NCBI GenBank assembly: GCA_030590485.1 | Contig: JAUUYL010000009.1 | Coordinates: 1 to 44,839, forward strand | Direction of reading: 5' to 3' | Length of the DNA stretch: 44,839 nucleotides | From: Lentisphaerota bacterium | GTDB lineage: Bacteria; Verrucomicrobiota; Kiritimatiellia; UBA8416; JAUUYL01 | Made by a program: the position numbers and the translations under genes | Shown here: positions 17,235 to 25,209 of the stretch, piece after piece | Layout: each line of letters opens with the position of its first letter | How positions within the stretch are numbered: position 1 is the first letter of the stretch | The notes under the pieces: generated by a model | The model's database searches: none | What the model saw: the letters and a program-made list of their open reading frames with translations, nothing else | What the model was told of the DNA's origin: nothing

Positions 17235-17974
17235 TACTTATACTGTTCTTTCGTGGTAAGCGACCCGTACTCTGAAATAATTAATTCCACCATGTCAGGA
17301 GGTAACTTAGGATCATTTGCTTCACAAATGCCAATCGGCTCCGGAGGTCTGTCATTCACGGTTCTCACAACCGTCCCGTCCGGGTAAAAAGTCAAGTTCA
17401 TAACTTCGGGCATCTCCGGATTTGTAAGATTAAAAACAAAACCTTCCGGCAACGCATTCTCTGTATGCAAAAGAAAACCATAGCGAATATTTTCCGCATT
17501 AAAAACGGCTCCATCATCAATCTTTACGTGGATGTCATCACCAACCACCACCACACTTGTAACAAAAGCACTCTTCCCCGTTTTTAAGTTGAAAATCTTG
17601 GAGCCCTCCTCCAAATTCTGCAGCGACGGATTATACGTATCCTTCAACGTTAGATCAACCGTGTCTTTCGTTGTCGTGCCGGCCGCCTGAACCATATAGT
17701 ACTGCACCTTCTTCTTAGAATCGTTCCACTCAAAGAACAGTATCACCTTATTGGCATCCGTGATTGCTTTCTGTCGGGCAAGAATTATCTCCGACCGGAG
17801 CTGATTAACCGCTTCACGCATTCCTGCACCACGCATCATGCCCACATAAGCGGTTGTGACAACCGTACCCAGAATACCCATTATCATCATAACGGCCAAC
17901 AGCTCAATCAGAGTAAAGCCCGATTTGCCGGATGACGATGATCTAAATTTATTACTATGGAGCATTTGTGCCAT
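17234..17974 (-). CDS. GspH/FimT-like pseudopilin
   Basis: The 246-aa protein has a long basic leader (MAQMLHSNKFRSSSSGKSG), then FTLIELLAVMMIMGILGTVVTTAYV. A GspH/FimT-like segment follows: AVNQLRSEIILARQKAITDANKVILFF. I prefer the ATG at 17974, which has a GGTG sequence upstream; GTG 17980 and ATG 17965 are alternatives. The first codons overlap the end of the preceding gene. The C-terminal domain (about 100-246) is beta-rich. Confidence 0.82.
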   Translation of the reverse strand: MAQMLHSNKFRSSSSGKSGFTLIELLAVMMIMGILGTVVTTAYVGMMRGAGMREAVNQLRSEIILARQKAITDANKVILFFEWNDSKKKVQYYMVQAAGTTTKDTVDLTLKDTYNPSLQNLEEGSKIFNLKTGKSAFVTSVVVVGDDIHVKIDDGAVFNAENIRYGFLLHTENALPEGFVFNLTNPEMPEVMNLTFYPDGTVVRTVNDRPPEPIGICEANDPKLPPDMVELIISEYGSLTTKEQYK

Positions 17975-18437
17975 TTTCACACCAAAATGTATTGTTACCC
18001 AGTTTTATCCATATCTGTAAGGGCGTCTTATTGAAAGAATCCAGAAACTTCTTATTCACGATCTCAAAATCAGTTGTCCTGATGAAATGAATATCCCTTT
18101 TGTTAAAATCATTTTGACCCGGGTTCGTCGGATCCATTGAAGACATCAAGTGTTCATACAGCTCACTATGAACTACTGCCTGCTTGTTCGTTTCCGACTC
18201 ATCAAGATTGGTAACAGGCCAAGACCCGTACTCATGAAAATACGTCTGCGCAGCACTGGAAAGAGCCTTCTTCTGGACTTCCCGCCTTTTCAGCTGCGCC
18301 TTCCTTCTCATCGCAATCGCAGCAGTACCAGTAAGCGTAACAAGAAACCCTATTATCACAACAACAGTAAGCAGCTCCAAAAGCGTAAATCCGCTCTTCC
18401 GTCTCCGTCTGTTAATAATCTCTTTATTATCTCTCAT
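17955..18437 (-). CDS. Pseudopilin
   Basis: About 160 aa, starting MRDNKEIINRRRRKSG then FTLLELLTVVVIIGFLVTLTGTAAI. The ATG at 18437 has AAGG 5 bases upstream and lies 33 bases after the previous stop; the longer in-frame start at 18482 would overlap that gene. After the helix comes a coiled segment (RRKAQLKRREVQKKALSSAAQTYFHEYGSWPVTN), the usual GspG-like fold in which a helix leads to a Y-G-x-(W/Y)-P motif. The specific class is not clear. Confidence 0.82.
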   Translation of the reverse strand: MRDNKEIINRRRRKSGFTLLELLTVVVIIGFLVTLTGTAAIAMRRKAQLKRREVQKKALSSAAQTYFHEYGSWPVTNLDESETNKQAVVHSELYEHLMSSMDPTNPGQNDFNKRDIHFIRTTDFEIVNKKFLDSFNKTPLQIWIKLGNNTFWCENGTNAP

Positions 18438-18469
18438 AACAGCCTTCTCTCCATCTGTTGATCTAATCA

Positions 18470-18982
18470 CTATTCCTTCCAACTCCTGATATCATCACTA
18501 ACATCATTAATCTTCTTCCACTCATGCCAAACCGCAACATGCGTATTAAGCTCTCGAGTGTGGTACATAACCTTTCCGTCATATGCCAATCCACTACCGT
18601 CTGAAAGCGGAAGGCCATTATCAATCGCTATATGATAAATCTGCCCCATATATTTATCCCGCATGCCATTCGTAGCGCTCGCATTGTAAAGCTCGTTCGT
18701 ATCAAAATCCATATAGATGAACCTGCTGGAATTAGATCCAGCAAGATACCATATCGCTTCCCGGCCCATCTCGTAGTACTGGTCATCATTGGTAGGGAAA
18801 TGCCTCAACTCAACATACGACAGCTCCCACGCCGTCTTGATCTGCGAAATCTGATGCCTGATATTGTTCTTCTGAGCCGCATCCTTGGCCTTAGTCACCG
18901 CCGGCGCCATGATACCCGCCAGAAGCGCAATGATCGCAATCACCACCAACATCTCAATTAATGTAAATCCAATCTTCCTCAC
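18470..18982 (-). CDS. Pseudopilin with GTG start
   Basis: I start at a GTG at 18982, preceded by GGGGGAG with a 7-base spacer, giving MRKIG followed by FTLIEMLVVIAIIALLAGIMAPAV. The open frame continues upstream to 19051, but that part is encoded by an intergenic repeat (19023-19043) and is not pilin-like. The mature 170-aa protein has a long helix (KAKDAAQKNNIRHQISQIKTAWE) and then HFPTNDDQYYEMG, in the place of the YG-x-P motif of GspG-type folds. Confidence 0.83.
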   Translation of the reverse strand: MRKIGFTLIEMLVVIAIIALLAGIMAPAVTKAKDAAQKNNIRHQISQIKTAWELSYVELRHFPTNDDQYYEMGREAIWYLAGSNSSRFIYMDFDTNELYNASATNGMRDKYMGQIYHIAIDNGLPLSDGSGLAYDGKVMYHTRELNTHVAVWHEWKKINDVSDDIRSWKE

Positions 18983-19014
18983 AAAATCACTCCCCCTATT
19001 CTTACACCTTGCCA

Positions 19015-19076
19015 CAAGCTGGGTCACGAGGCCGCAGGCCGTTCCAGCCATTCATCAATCATCATTCTGCATTCTC
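19015..19076. repeat. Palindromic repeat plus heptamer array (CATTCTG type)
   Basis: AGCTGG...CCAGC arms (about 19016-19048) enclose ACGAGGC..AGGCCGTT (19023-19043), which agrees at 18 of 21 bases with 13391-13411. It is followed directly by four 7-base units (CATTCAT at 19049, CAATCAT, CATTCTG, CATTCTC ending 19076). The element separates two pseudopilin genes inside the operon. Confidence 0.6.
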
Positions 19077-19079
19077 TCC

Positions 19080-19736
19080 CTACTCCATCTGATCTACATG
19101 CATATCATCTTCAGTATTGTTCTCCTCATCCGGTCCATTGGACCACAACTTATAAGATGTATATGGTGCCTTGCTTACATAATGAATCTCGTTATCCCAT
19201 CCGTCGCGTATCGTCCTAAACTGCGTGATAAAGGGAACATCAAAGCCGCCAATTTCCTGACTGTTACTACTGGATCCCGAATGCACAACACCCTCAAGAA
19301 ACGGAGCCCATTTACGCTTTGCAGCTTTATCCGCATCGGAATCCTCAAGCCAACCGACGTCTTCTGTCATCTTGCCAAAGTACTCTTCATCCACACCGCC
19401 CATCGGGCATGGAATAAGATATGCTAACAGCCCGTAAGTGCGATCAGGCGGAGGTGCCGCCGCCCCGCTATACGCACCCGCAGACGCAGGAAACATTTTG
19501 TCCGTAGCCTCAGAATCCTCAAGCACAAACGCCACCTTTGATACAGGTGGATAGGTCCCGTACTCAGCATAAAACTCGTTTATCGCATATGCCGTCTTCT
19601 GCAGGGCCTCTACCGTCTTCGCCTTTTCAGTCGCCCTGTTTATGTTGGGAAACAATCTCACCATCATACCCATCATCAATAACAAAACCACAATAACCGT
19701 CAGCATCTCTATCAGAGAAAACCCTTTTTTATTCAT
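19080..19736 (-). CDS. Pseudopilin, first after gspF
   Basis: A 218-aa protein with a very short leader (MNKKG), then FSLIEMLTVIVVLLLMMGMMVRLF. The helix continues as RATEKAKTVEALQKTAYAINEFYAEYGTYPPVS, a GspG-type long helix ending in the YG-x-YPP motif. The C-terminal domain is about 150 aa with Asp/Glu-rich loops, including DEENNTEDDMHVDQME at the end that may bind calcium. AGGG lies 8 bases upstream. It starts 25 bases after the gspF stop and is the second gene of the operon. Confidence 0.85.
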   Translation of the reverse strand: MNKKGFSLIEMLTVIVVLLLMMGMMVRLFPNINRATEKAKTVEALQKTAYAINEFYAEYGTYPPVSKVAFVLEDSEATDKMFPASAGAYSGAAAPPPDRTYGLLAYLIPCPMGGVDEEYFGKMTEDVGWLEDSDADKAAKRKWAPFLEGVVHSGSSSNSQEIGGFDVPFITQFRTIRDGWDNEIHYVSKAPYTSYKLWSNGPDEENNTEDDMHVDQME

Positions 19737-19761
19737 AACTCAACCCTTTCGCTCTTGGGAT

Positions 19762-21048
19762 TTAACTCATACCACTGATCAACGCTATCAACGGCATAAA
19801 CATGGCTATAACAATAGTACCAATGATAACAGCTAGGAATATAATCATTATCGGCTCAATAACCGACGTCATCCCTTCAACAGCCGCATCTACCTCATCA
19901 TCAAAGTTGTTCGCTATACGCGTCAACATCTCGGGCAACGCTCCCGTTTCCTCACCAACATCAACCATACTGACAACCATTCCAGGAAAAATACTGTGCG
20001 CCTCCATCTGCATCGCCATCGGATCACCTTCCTTGACACTGTCATGAATACTCTGGATAGCTTCAGAAACAACCTCGTTGCCCGCAGTTTCCTTAACAAT
20101 TGTCAACGCCTGCAATACCGGTACACCCGAACTCATCAATGTACCAAGCGTACGTGTAAAACGCGCAATCGCCGTCCTCCGAAATAACGGACCAAACACC
20201 GGCGTCTTAAGCTTGATCAAATCCAGAATATATCGGCCCCTCTTCGTACGCACAATCACTTTGAAAAGCGCAACAATTATCCCTATCCCACCAAGAACCA
20301 AATACCATGATTGAACGACCGTATCACTTATATTAATGACAAATTGCGTCAATGCAGGCAATTCCCCACCAAGAAGCTCGTCAAATATAACGGCAAACTG
20401 CGGAATAACCTTAACCAACAAGAACCCCAGAATGATCATAGCAAAACTCAAAACAACAACAGGATATACCATCGCACCTTTAATCTTAGCCTTGATCTTC
20501 TCAGACTTCTCCATGAACTCAGCGAGACGCTGGAGAACGAGTTCAAGAACACCGCCGGCCTCACCCGCCTTAACCATATTAACAAAAAGTCTGTCGAATA
20601 TATTAGGGAACAAATTTAAAGCATCTGAGAAAGTACTACCACCCTCTACCGAATCACCCATCCCGACAATCGCCGCCTGTAATCGCGGATGCTTCTCCTG
20701 CTTCAACAGAATCTTCAAACCCCTCAACAAGGGCAATCCAGCATCAATCAACGTAGCCAACTGCCTCGTAAATACCATCAACTGCTTCGGCTTAACTCTG
20801 GGCTGAAGAAAAGTAGGCATCTTTATTTCCATGCTCAACCCCGACCCCGGCTTCGCCGCCGCACCAACCGCGGCCTGCGCAGCAGCAGCAGCAACACCAG
20901 AACCCGAACCACCAACATCACTTATTTTCGTCGGAAACAATCCATGCGCCCTGATTGCCGCTAACGCCTGCTGCTGATCCGCAGCATCAATAACACCAGA
21001 ACTTTCAGTCCCCTTCGAATCCATTGCAATATATTTAAACCTAGGCAT
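19762..21048 (-). CDS. gspF: Type II secretion/pilus inner-membrane platform protein GspF
   Basis: The 428-aa protein begins MPRFKYIAMDSKGTESSGVIDA, the typical GspF/PilC N-terminus, and then has a flexible Ala/Gly linker (about 65-90). Two T2SSF domains follow, each with the LATLIDAGLPLLRGL / LGTLMSSGVPVLQAL pattern and a G-E-E/A-G-(A/G) motif. Three hydrophobic segments lie near residues 195-220, 245-270 and at the C-terminus. The protein anchors the assembly ATPase and moves pseudopilins. The start at 21048 has GGGAGG 5 bases upstream; a longer frame (to 21144) has none. It leads the operon, but the ATPase (GspE), secretin (GspD) and GspC/L/M genes are not in the window. Confidence 0.95.
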   Translation of the reverse strand: MPRFKYIAMDSKGTESSGVIDAADQQQALAAIRAHGLFPTKISDVGGSGSGVAAAAAQAAVGAAAKPGSGLSMEIKMPTFLQPRVKPKQLMVFTRQLATLIDAGLPLLRGLKILLKQEKHPRLQAAIVGMGDSVEGGSTFSDALNLFPNIFDRLFVNMVKAGEAGGVLELVLQRLAEFMEKSEKIKAKIKGAMVYPVVVLSFAMIILGFLLVKVIPQFAVIFDELLGGELPALTQFVINISDTVVQSWYLVLGGIGIIVALFKVIVRTKRGRYILDLIKLKTPVFGPLFRRTAIARFTRTLGTLMSSGVPVLQALTIVKETAGNEVVSEAIQSIHDSVKEGDPMAMQMEAHSIFPGMVVSMVDVGEETGALPEMLTRIANNFDDEVDAAVEGMTSVIEPIMIIFLAVIIGTIVIAMFMPLIALISGMS

Positions 21049-21187
21049 CAATTCCCTCCCAATCCTTAGATACGAGAATATCAACCATCCGACATATTCG
21101 CAAGCCGATAGTGCCAATATCCCACCATCCATTCCCACAACCATAGTCTTTATATTGCAACCTATCCGTTTTCACACAACCCTCTAT

Positions 21188-21204
21188 AGCAATTGCAATA
21201 CCAA
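21188..21204 (-). promoter_or_regulatory. Sigma-54 promoter candidate (gspF operon)
   Basis: Read on the minus strand, TTGGTATTGCAATTGCT has GG and GC separated by exactly 10 bases and a full TTGCT -12 element. The -24 element is TTGGTA instead of TTGGCA. The predicted start near 21177 gives a leader of about 130 bases. It shares 13 of 17 bases with the site at 7364-7380. It lies about 50-115 bases downstream (in operon direction) of the heptamer array, a usual distance for activator sites. Confidence 0.55.
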
Positions 21205-21250
21205 CATCCCAACAAATCAAATCTTTCCAAAAAAAACTACCACCACCCAC

Positions 21251-21306
21251 AGTCCACCGTCCACAGTCCACAGTCCACAGTCCATCGCCCACAGTCCACA
21301 GTCCAT
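21251..21306. repeat. Heptamer tandem array (AGTCCAC type)
   Basis: Eight units of exactly 7 bases: AGTCCAC appears four times and the others (CGTCCAC, AGTCCAT, CGCCCAC) differ by one or two bases. Further CCAC-rich sequence precedes it. Two-unit relatives occur at 13249 and 13327 on the other strand. It may be an activator-binding block or a member of a dispersed heptamer-repeat family. Confidence 0.75.
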
Positions 21307-21321
21307 GATCCCCTAAATCTC

Positions 21322-21350
21322 TTGACAAACCAGCATGCATCTACTACTAT
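21322..21350 (+). promoter_or_regulatory. Sigma-70-type promoter for the second activator gene
   Basis: A perfect TTGACA (21322-21327) and TACTAT (21345-21350) are 17 bases apart. Transcription would start near 21357, after the in-frame ATG at 21335, so translation must begin at 21392 (MTKAKQIDS...). This supports the shorter protein. Confidence 0.65.
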
Positions 21351-21391
21351 ATGCTTATATTGGGTTTATATTTACCTTATCGTGGTGTTTC

Positions 21392-23716
21392 ATGACCAAA
21401 GCAAAACAAATTGATTCGATTGTCGGGGCGTATATATCTACTGACATGGAGCTTGCTGAGATTGTGGCGAAAGCCGACAACAGGGCTGAACCTATAGTCG
21501 AGGCCTTGAACCTACTGACGAAAAACATCAGGGGCGGAGTGGCTGCGAATGGTGCGTTTCTGGCCGCTACAAACGTGGATGTCAGCATGTATGACGCTAA
21601 TATATGCATCCTCTTCCTCAGCTGTTGGGCTCATGCCTGCCACCTTCAAACGTCAATTATCCCGGAAAAACTGCAGGAGGCATGGGCACTCATCCACCGC
21701 GCCAAAAGCCTCCTCTCCGAAGACACTGCCGAGGAACTCGTTTGCTGCGTTAATATTATCGAATCACATCTTGTCTCTTCAGATGGAAACCGCGACAAAC
21801 AAGAGGAAATACTCGCGAACTCACTAAAACTATTAAGCAAAAACTCACCACGCAGAAAACATATCATAATGGAGTCAGCAGCAAACCTCGCTCTGGCCGG
21901 ACGACTTAAGGATATCGAACCAGACCTCAATAAAATCAAGGACTTTAGTCTTAACTTCAAAAAGAGCTGGGTGTCCGCCGTCAAATTCATCAACTTCATC
22001 GAAACAGGCAATATCTCACAGGCCGCAATCCTGATCCCGGAAATATCCCGCTTAGACCCCGACAGCATACCCTTACGAAATTTTCAGAAGTATAGCATTC
22101 TAATGGATATCATATCCTCACCCATCTCATCCCAAAACCTGGATGAAAATCAACTCATCAATACCGACGACTCTCCTGATTGGGCCATGGTTCTCCAATG
22201 CCTACTAGCAAACAAGGTGCACCAGGCCCTTAGATGGGCAAGAATTTGCGAAAAAAGACATTCTCTCAATATCACCAGCCGGGAGTTCATATCTTTTAAC
22301 CTGCTCAGAACAGAACTCGCGGAATCTAATACCGAGGCGGCTCGCAGAATTGTTGATATCAAACACAGTCACGGCAACCACCACTTTCTCGATGATTTCT
22401 TCCTCGCTCGAACAGCCCTTCTCGAGAGAGACGAGGACAGCGCCGCAGAACTCTTCGCTTCCACACTCCAGTCCATCGAGAAGTACGATGCTCATGGTCG
22501 ACTGGACTTTGAACTTCGAATCTCAGCAGATATCCCACGCGACACCCTGTTCAGAATGATGAAAACTGCCGAACGAATACGCGCGTCCAAATCCGCACAA
22601 CACAAACAAACAAAAACACCAGCGACAACACCATCTTCGCCCTCGGACACGAACATGATTATCTCATCAACACCCGTAATGGACGAGATAATGACCTCCA
22701 TACAGCATTTCGCACAAATAGACGTTCCCGTACTGATCACCGGTGAAACCGGTACCGGCAAAGAACTCGCCGCCAAAGCCCTGCACAACTCAGGCCCACG
22801 GGCAAGGTGCCAATTCGTAGCTATCAATTGCGGTGCCATTTCAGAATCTCTGCTTGAATCAGAACTCTTCGGCCACACCAAGGGCGCCTTCAGCGGTGCC
22901 GCCTCATCCCGAAAAGGTCTCTTCGAGGAAGCCGGCGAAGGCACAATATTTCTCGATGAAATTGGCGAGATCACACCCAGACTCCAGGTAGCACTCCTTC
23001 GAGTGCTGGAAACAAACGAGATCCGACCCGTCGGAAGCTCTCAATCACACAAGATTTCCTGCAGAATCATCGCCTCAACAAACGCTGACCTCCACCAGAT
23101 GGAAAAGGATAAAAGATTCAGAAAAGACCTGATCTTCCGCCTTAAACGCCTGGAAATACACCTGCCGGCACTCCGCGAACGTATCGATGACATCCTTCTG
23201 CTGGCAACACATTTCCTGAATATCGGGCGGCCTCAGGACGTCTACGCAACAATGTCAGCACATCTCTCTCAAAATCTGATCACATACAGCTGGCCAGGAA
23301 ATATCCGTGAACTTCGCAACGCAATGGAACGTATGCGCCTCATGAACTCGGATAAGCTTTATTATGACGCAGATGACCTTGAACTCACCAGTAATCGAGC
23401 AACTGTTATCTTAACCACACCGGATAACAGACAAATAGCCGCCCCCATGGCACCCATCCCGATCCCCGAAACCAAAATATCATCAGCTCCGCGCATGAAG
23501 ACCGGACGGTCACGCGTAAGACGCCTGGCAAACTTACGGGATATGTTCACCGAACACAAACTGCTCACCAGAAACGAAATAGTGCAAACTCTGGAAATAT
23601 CGCCAAATACCGCAACTCAAGACCTGAAATTACTCTGCGCAGAAGGCCTTATAGAAAAAATGCAACCCTCAGCATCACCCCGCTCCATCTACTGGAGACT
23701 GAAGGAAGACGCATAA
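21392..23716 (+). CDS. Sigma-54-type AAA+ activator with helical N-terminus and winged-helix C-terminus
   Basis: The 774-aa protein (start chosen because the promoter lies over the earlier ATG at 21335) has three parts. Residues 1 to about 400 are helical and resemble tetratricopeptide-type repeats. They hold no receiver, PAS or GAF motif and could sense a partner protein. Residues about 425-660 are the AAA+ module: Walker A GETGTGKE at residue 451, Walker B TIFLDEIGE, and the sigma-54 loop as GAFSGA at residue 498, where Ser replaces the usual Thr. The C-terminus (about 710-774) is a winged helix (LLTRNEIVQTLEISPNTATQDLKLL) followed by EGLIEK and a wing, as in DeoR-type proteins, not the usual Fis helix-turn-helix. 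The gene diverges from the gspF operon and probably controls it. It ends 9 bases from rplQ, tail to tail. Confidence 0.9.
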   Translation: MTKAKQIDSIVGAYISTDMELAEIVAKADNRAEPIVEALNLLTKNIRGGVAANGAFLAATNVDVSMYDANICILFLSCWAHACHLQTSIIPEKLQEAWALIHRAKSLLSEDTAEELVCCVNIIESHLVSSDGNRDKQEEILANSLKLLSKNSPRRKHIIMESAANLALAGRLKDIEPDLNKIKDFSLNFKKSWVSAVKFINFIETGNISQAAILIPEISRLDPDSIPLRNFQKYSILMDIISSPISSQNLDENQLINTDDSPDWAMVLQCLLANKVHQALRWARICEKRHSLNITSREFISFNLLRTELAESNTEAARRIVDIKHSHGNHHFLDDFFLARTALLERDEDSAAELFASTLQSIEKYDAHGRLDFELRISADIPRDTLFRMMKTAERIRASKSAQHKQTKTPATTPSSPSDTNMIISSTPVMDEIMTSIQHFAQIDVPVLITGETGTGKELAAKALHNSGPRARCQFVAINCGAISESLLESELFGHTKGAFSGAASSRKGLFEEAGEGTIFLDEIGEITPRLQVALLRVLETNEIRPVGSSQSHKISCRIIASTNADLHQMEKDKRFRKDLIFRLKRLEIHLPALRERIDDILLLATHFLNIGRPQDVYATMSAHLSQNLITYSWPGNIRELRNAMERMRLMNSDKLYYDADDLELTSNRATVILTTPDNRQIAAPMAPIPIPETKISSAPRMKTGRSRVRRLANLRDMFTEHKLLTRNEIVQTLEISPNTATQDLKLLCAEGLIEKMQPSASPRSIYWRLKEDA

Positions 23717-23725
23717 ATATACAGG

Positions 23726-24136
23726 CTACGCTACAGCTTCAGCCTCAGCTACAACTTTTTTCTTCTTCTTGTCAGGAACTTCCATGTCGACCCACTCAAG
23801 TACAGCCATAGGTGCATTATCACCCTTCCGACAGCCCAACTTGGTGATCCTGGTATAGCCACCATTACGTTCCTTATATTTAGGCGCAATCTCATCAAAC
23901 AAAATAGAAACAGGTTTCTTTCTGTTCAACCGGCTAAGCACAAGCCGCCGCGACGCGACATCGCCTTTACGTGCAAAAGTAACCATCTTTTCAGCCTTAG
24001 TCCTGGCCAATTTCGCTTTTGCCAATGTTGTCTCAATCCGCTTTTCCACAATCAGACTGCACACCAAAGCACTCAATGTTGCCTTAAGATGGGCCGACGA
24101 CCTGCCAAGCTTCTGATTGTTCTTTCTGTGTCTCAT
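23726..24136 (-). CDS. rplQ: 50S ribosomal protein L17
   Basis: The 136-aa protein begins MRHRKNNQKLGRSSAHLKATLSALVCSLI, the invariant L17 start (RH-x4-KL-R-x2-HR), and matches L17 through about residue 118. It sits on the large subunit near the exit tunnel. The last 18 residues (PDKKKKKVVAEAEAVA) are a charged/Ala tail beyond the core. It is last in the cluster after rpoA, as usual. No terminator is visible before the convergent activator gene 9 bases away. Confidence 0.98.
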   Translation of the reverse strand: MRHRKNNQKLGRSSAHLKATLSALVCSLIVEKRIETTLAKAKLARTKAEKMVTFARKGDVASRRLVLSRLNRKKPVSILFDEIAPKYKERNGGYTRITKLGCRKGDNAPMAVLEWVDMEVPDKKKKKVVAEAEAVA

Positions 24137-24155
24137 AAAAGATTCCCCGATCCAC

Positions 24156-25157
24156 TTATTCCGCTTTAATCTCTTCAGTCAAATCTGCCTCAAACGTCAG
24201 GCCCAGGCCTAACCCTAGGTCGATAAGCTTCGCCTTAATCTCGTTCAAAGATTTCTTCCCGAAATTACGATACTTCAGCATGTCGTTCTCTGTCTTCTGC
24301 GCAAGCTCACCAACGGTAGTAATGTTGGCATTATTCAAACAATTAGCCGCACGAACACTGAGTTCAATCTCGTTAACACTCATCTTGAGCTTACGACGTA
24401 AATCTTCCCGCTCAGCATCAATTTTCTTTTCAGTTTCCTCAAACTCAACGATATCCTGATCGTAATTAACAAAAACATCAAGATGATGACGCAAAATAGC
24501 CGCTGCCATCGTCAATGCCTCGTCAGGAGCAACTCTGCCATCAGTCCAAACTTCAAGTATGAGTTTGTCGTAATCAGTCCTCTGACCAACCCTGATATCC
24601 TCAATACTGAAATTGACCCGTGAAACAGGAGAGAAAACGGAATCAATGGCTATCAAGCCAATCTCATCATCCACACCCTTGTTAAACTCGGCAGGACAAA
24701 AACCTCGGCCAACCCGAACTTCCATCTCCATATCCAATACACCACCCTCTGCAAGAGTAGCTATGTGATGATCCGGATTCAAAATCTCTACACTGCCATC
24801 TGTCTCGATATCACCAGCTGTAACCTCGCAAGGACCCTTAATATTAAGCGTTATACGCCCAGGCTCCCTCACGAAAGTTTTTAAACTAACCTTCTTGAGG
24901 TTCAACACGATGTCCGTCACATCTTCTACAATATTCTCAACACAACAAAACTCATGATCCGCACCCTTGATCTTCACCCGTGTAATAGCTGCTCCTTCAA
25001 TAGAAGAAAGAAGCACTCTGCGCAACGAGTTGCCAACAGTACGCCCATACCCCACCTCAAACGGCTCCGCAATGAACTTTGAATACGTATCTGTAGCCGT
25101 ATCCTCATCTTTACTCACCCTCTTAGGCATTTCGAATCTGCTCAATCTTATAGCCAT
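24156..25157 (-). CDS. rpoA: RNA polymerase alpha subunit
   Basis: The 333-aa protein has the alpha N-terminal dimerisation domain (EPFEVGYGRTVGNSLRRVLLSSIEGAAIT, about 30-58) and the C-terminal domain (about 255-325, with LSVRAANCLNNANITTVGELAQKTENDML and NFGKKSLNEIKAKL). The helix-hairpin-helix residues that contact UP-element DNA and activators are conserved. Length is normal (about 330). It lies between rpsD and rplQ, the standard order. Confidence 0.99.
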   Translation of the reverse strand: MAIRLSRFEMPKRVSKDEDTATDTYSKFIAEPFEVGYGRTVGNSLRRVLLSSIEGAAITRVKIKGADHEFCCVENIVEDVTDIVLNLKKVSLKTFVREPGRITLNIKGPCEVTAGDIETDGSVEILNPDHHIATLAEGGVLDMEMEVRVGRGFCPAEFNKGVDDEIGLIAIDSVFSPVSRVNFSIEDIRVGQRTDYDKLILEVWTDGRVAPDEALTMAAAILRHHLDVFVNYDQDIVEFEETEKKIDAEREDLRRKLKMSVNEIELSVRAANCLNNANITTVGELAQKTENDMLKYRNFGKKSLNEIKAKLIDLGLGLGLTFEADLTEEIKAE

Positions 25158-25209
25158 ATCTCATATCCTTTCATAGAAATTAAATCTGTATTTGCAACGG
25201 TTTAACAAC

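Larger units (their letters stand above)
21049..21391. other. Divergent intergenic region: gspF operon / activator gene
   Basis: This is the only gap of more than 300 bases in the window. From left to right it holds the gspF Shine-Dalgarno and leader, a sigma-54-like site facing left (21188-21204), an A-rich run, an eight-unit heptamer array (21251-21306) and a sigma-70-like promoter facing right (21322-21350). No small gene or tRNA was recognised. The arrangement of activator gene, repeat block and sigma-54 promoter is what a local enhancer-controlled operon would look like. Confidence 0.6.

Noticed and set aside
21100-21117. Second sigma-54-like site (TTGGCAC...TTGC, minus strand) before gspF
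   Set aside because: GG and GC are 12 bases apart instead of 10, so sigma-54 is unlikely to use it.
21241-21307. CRISPR array
   Set aside because: Units are 7 bases with no unique spacers and there are no cas genes.
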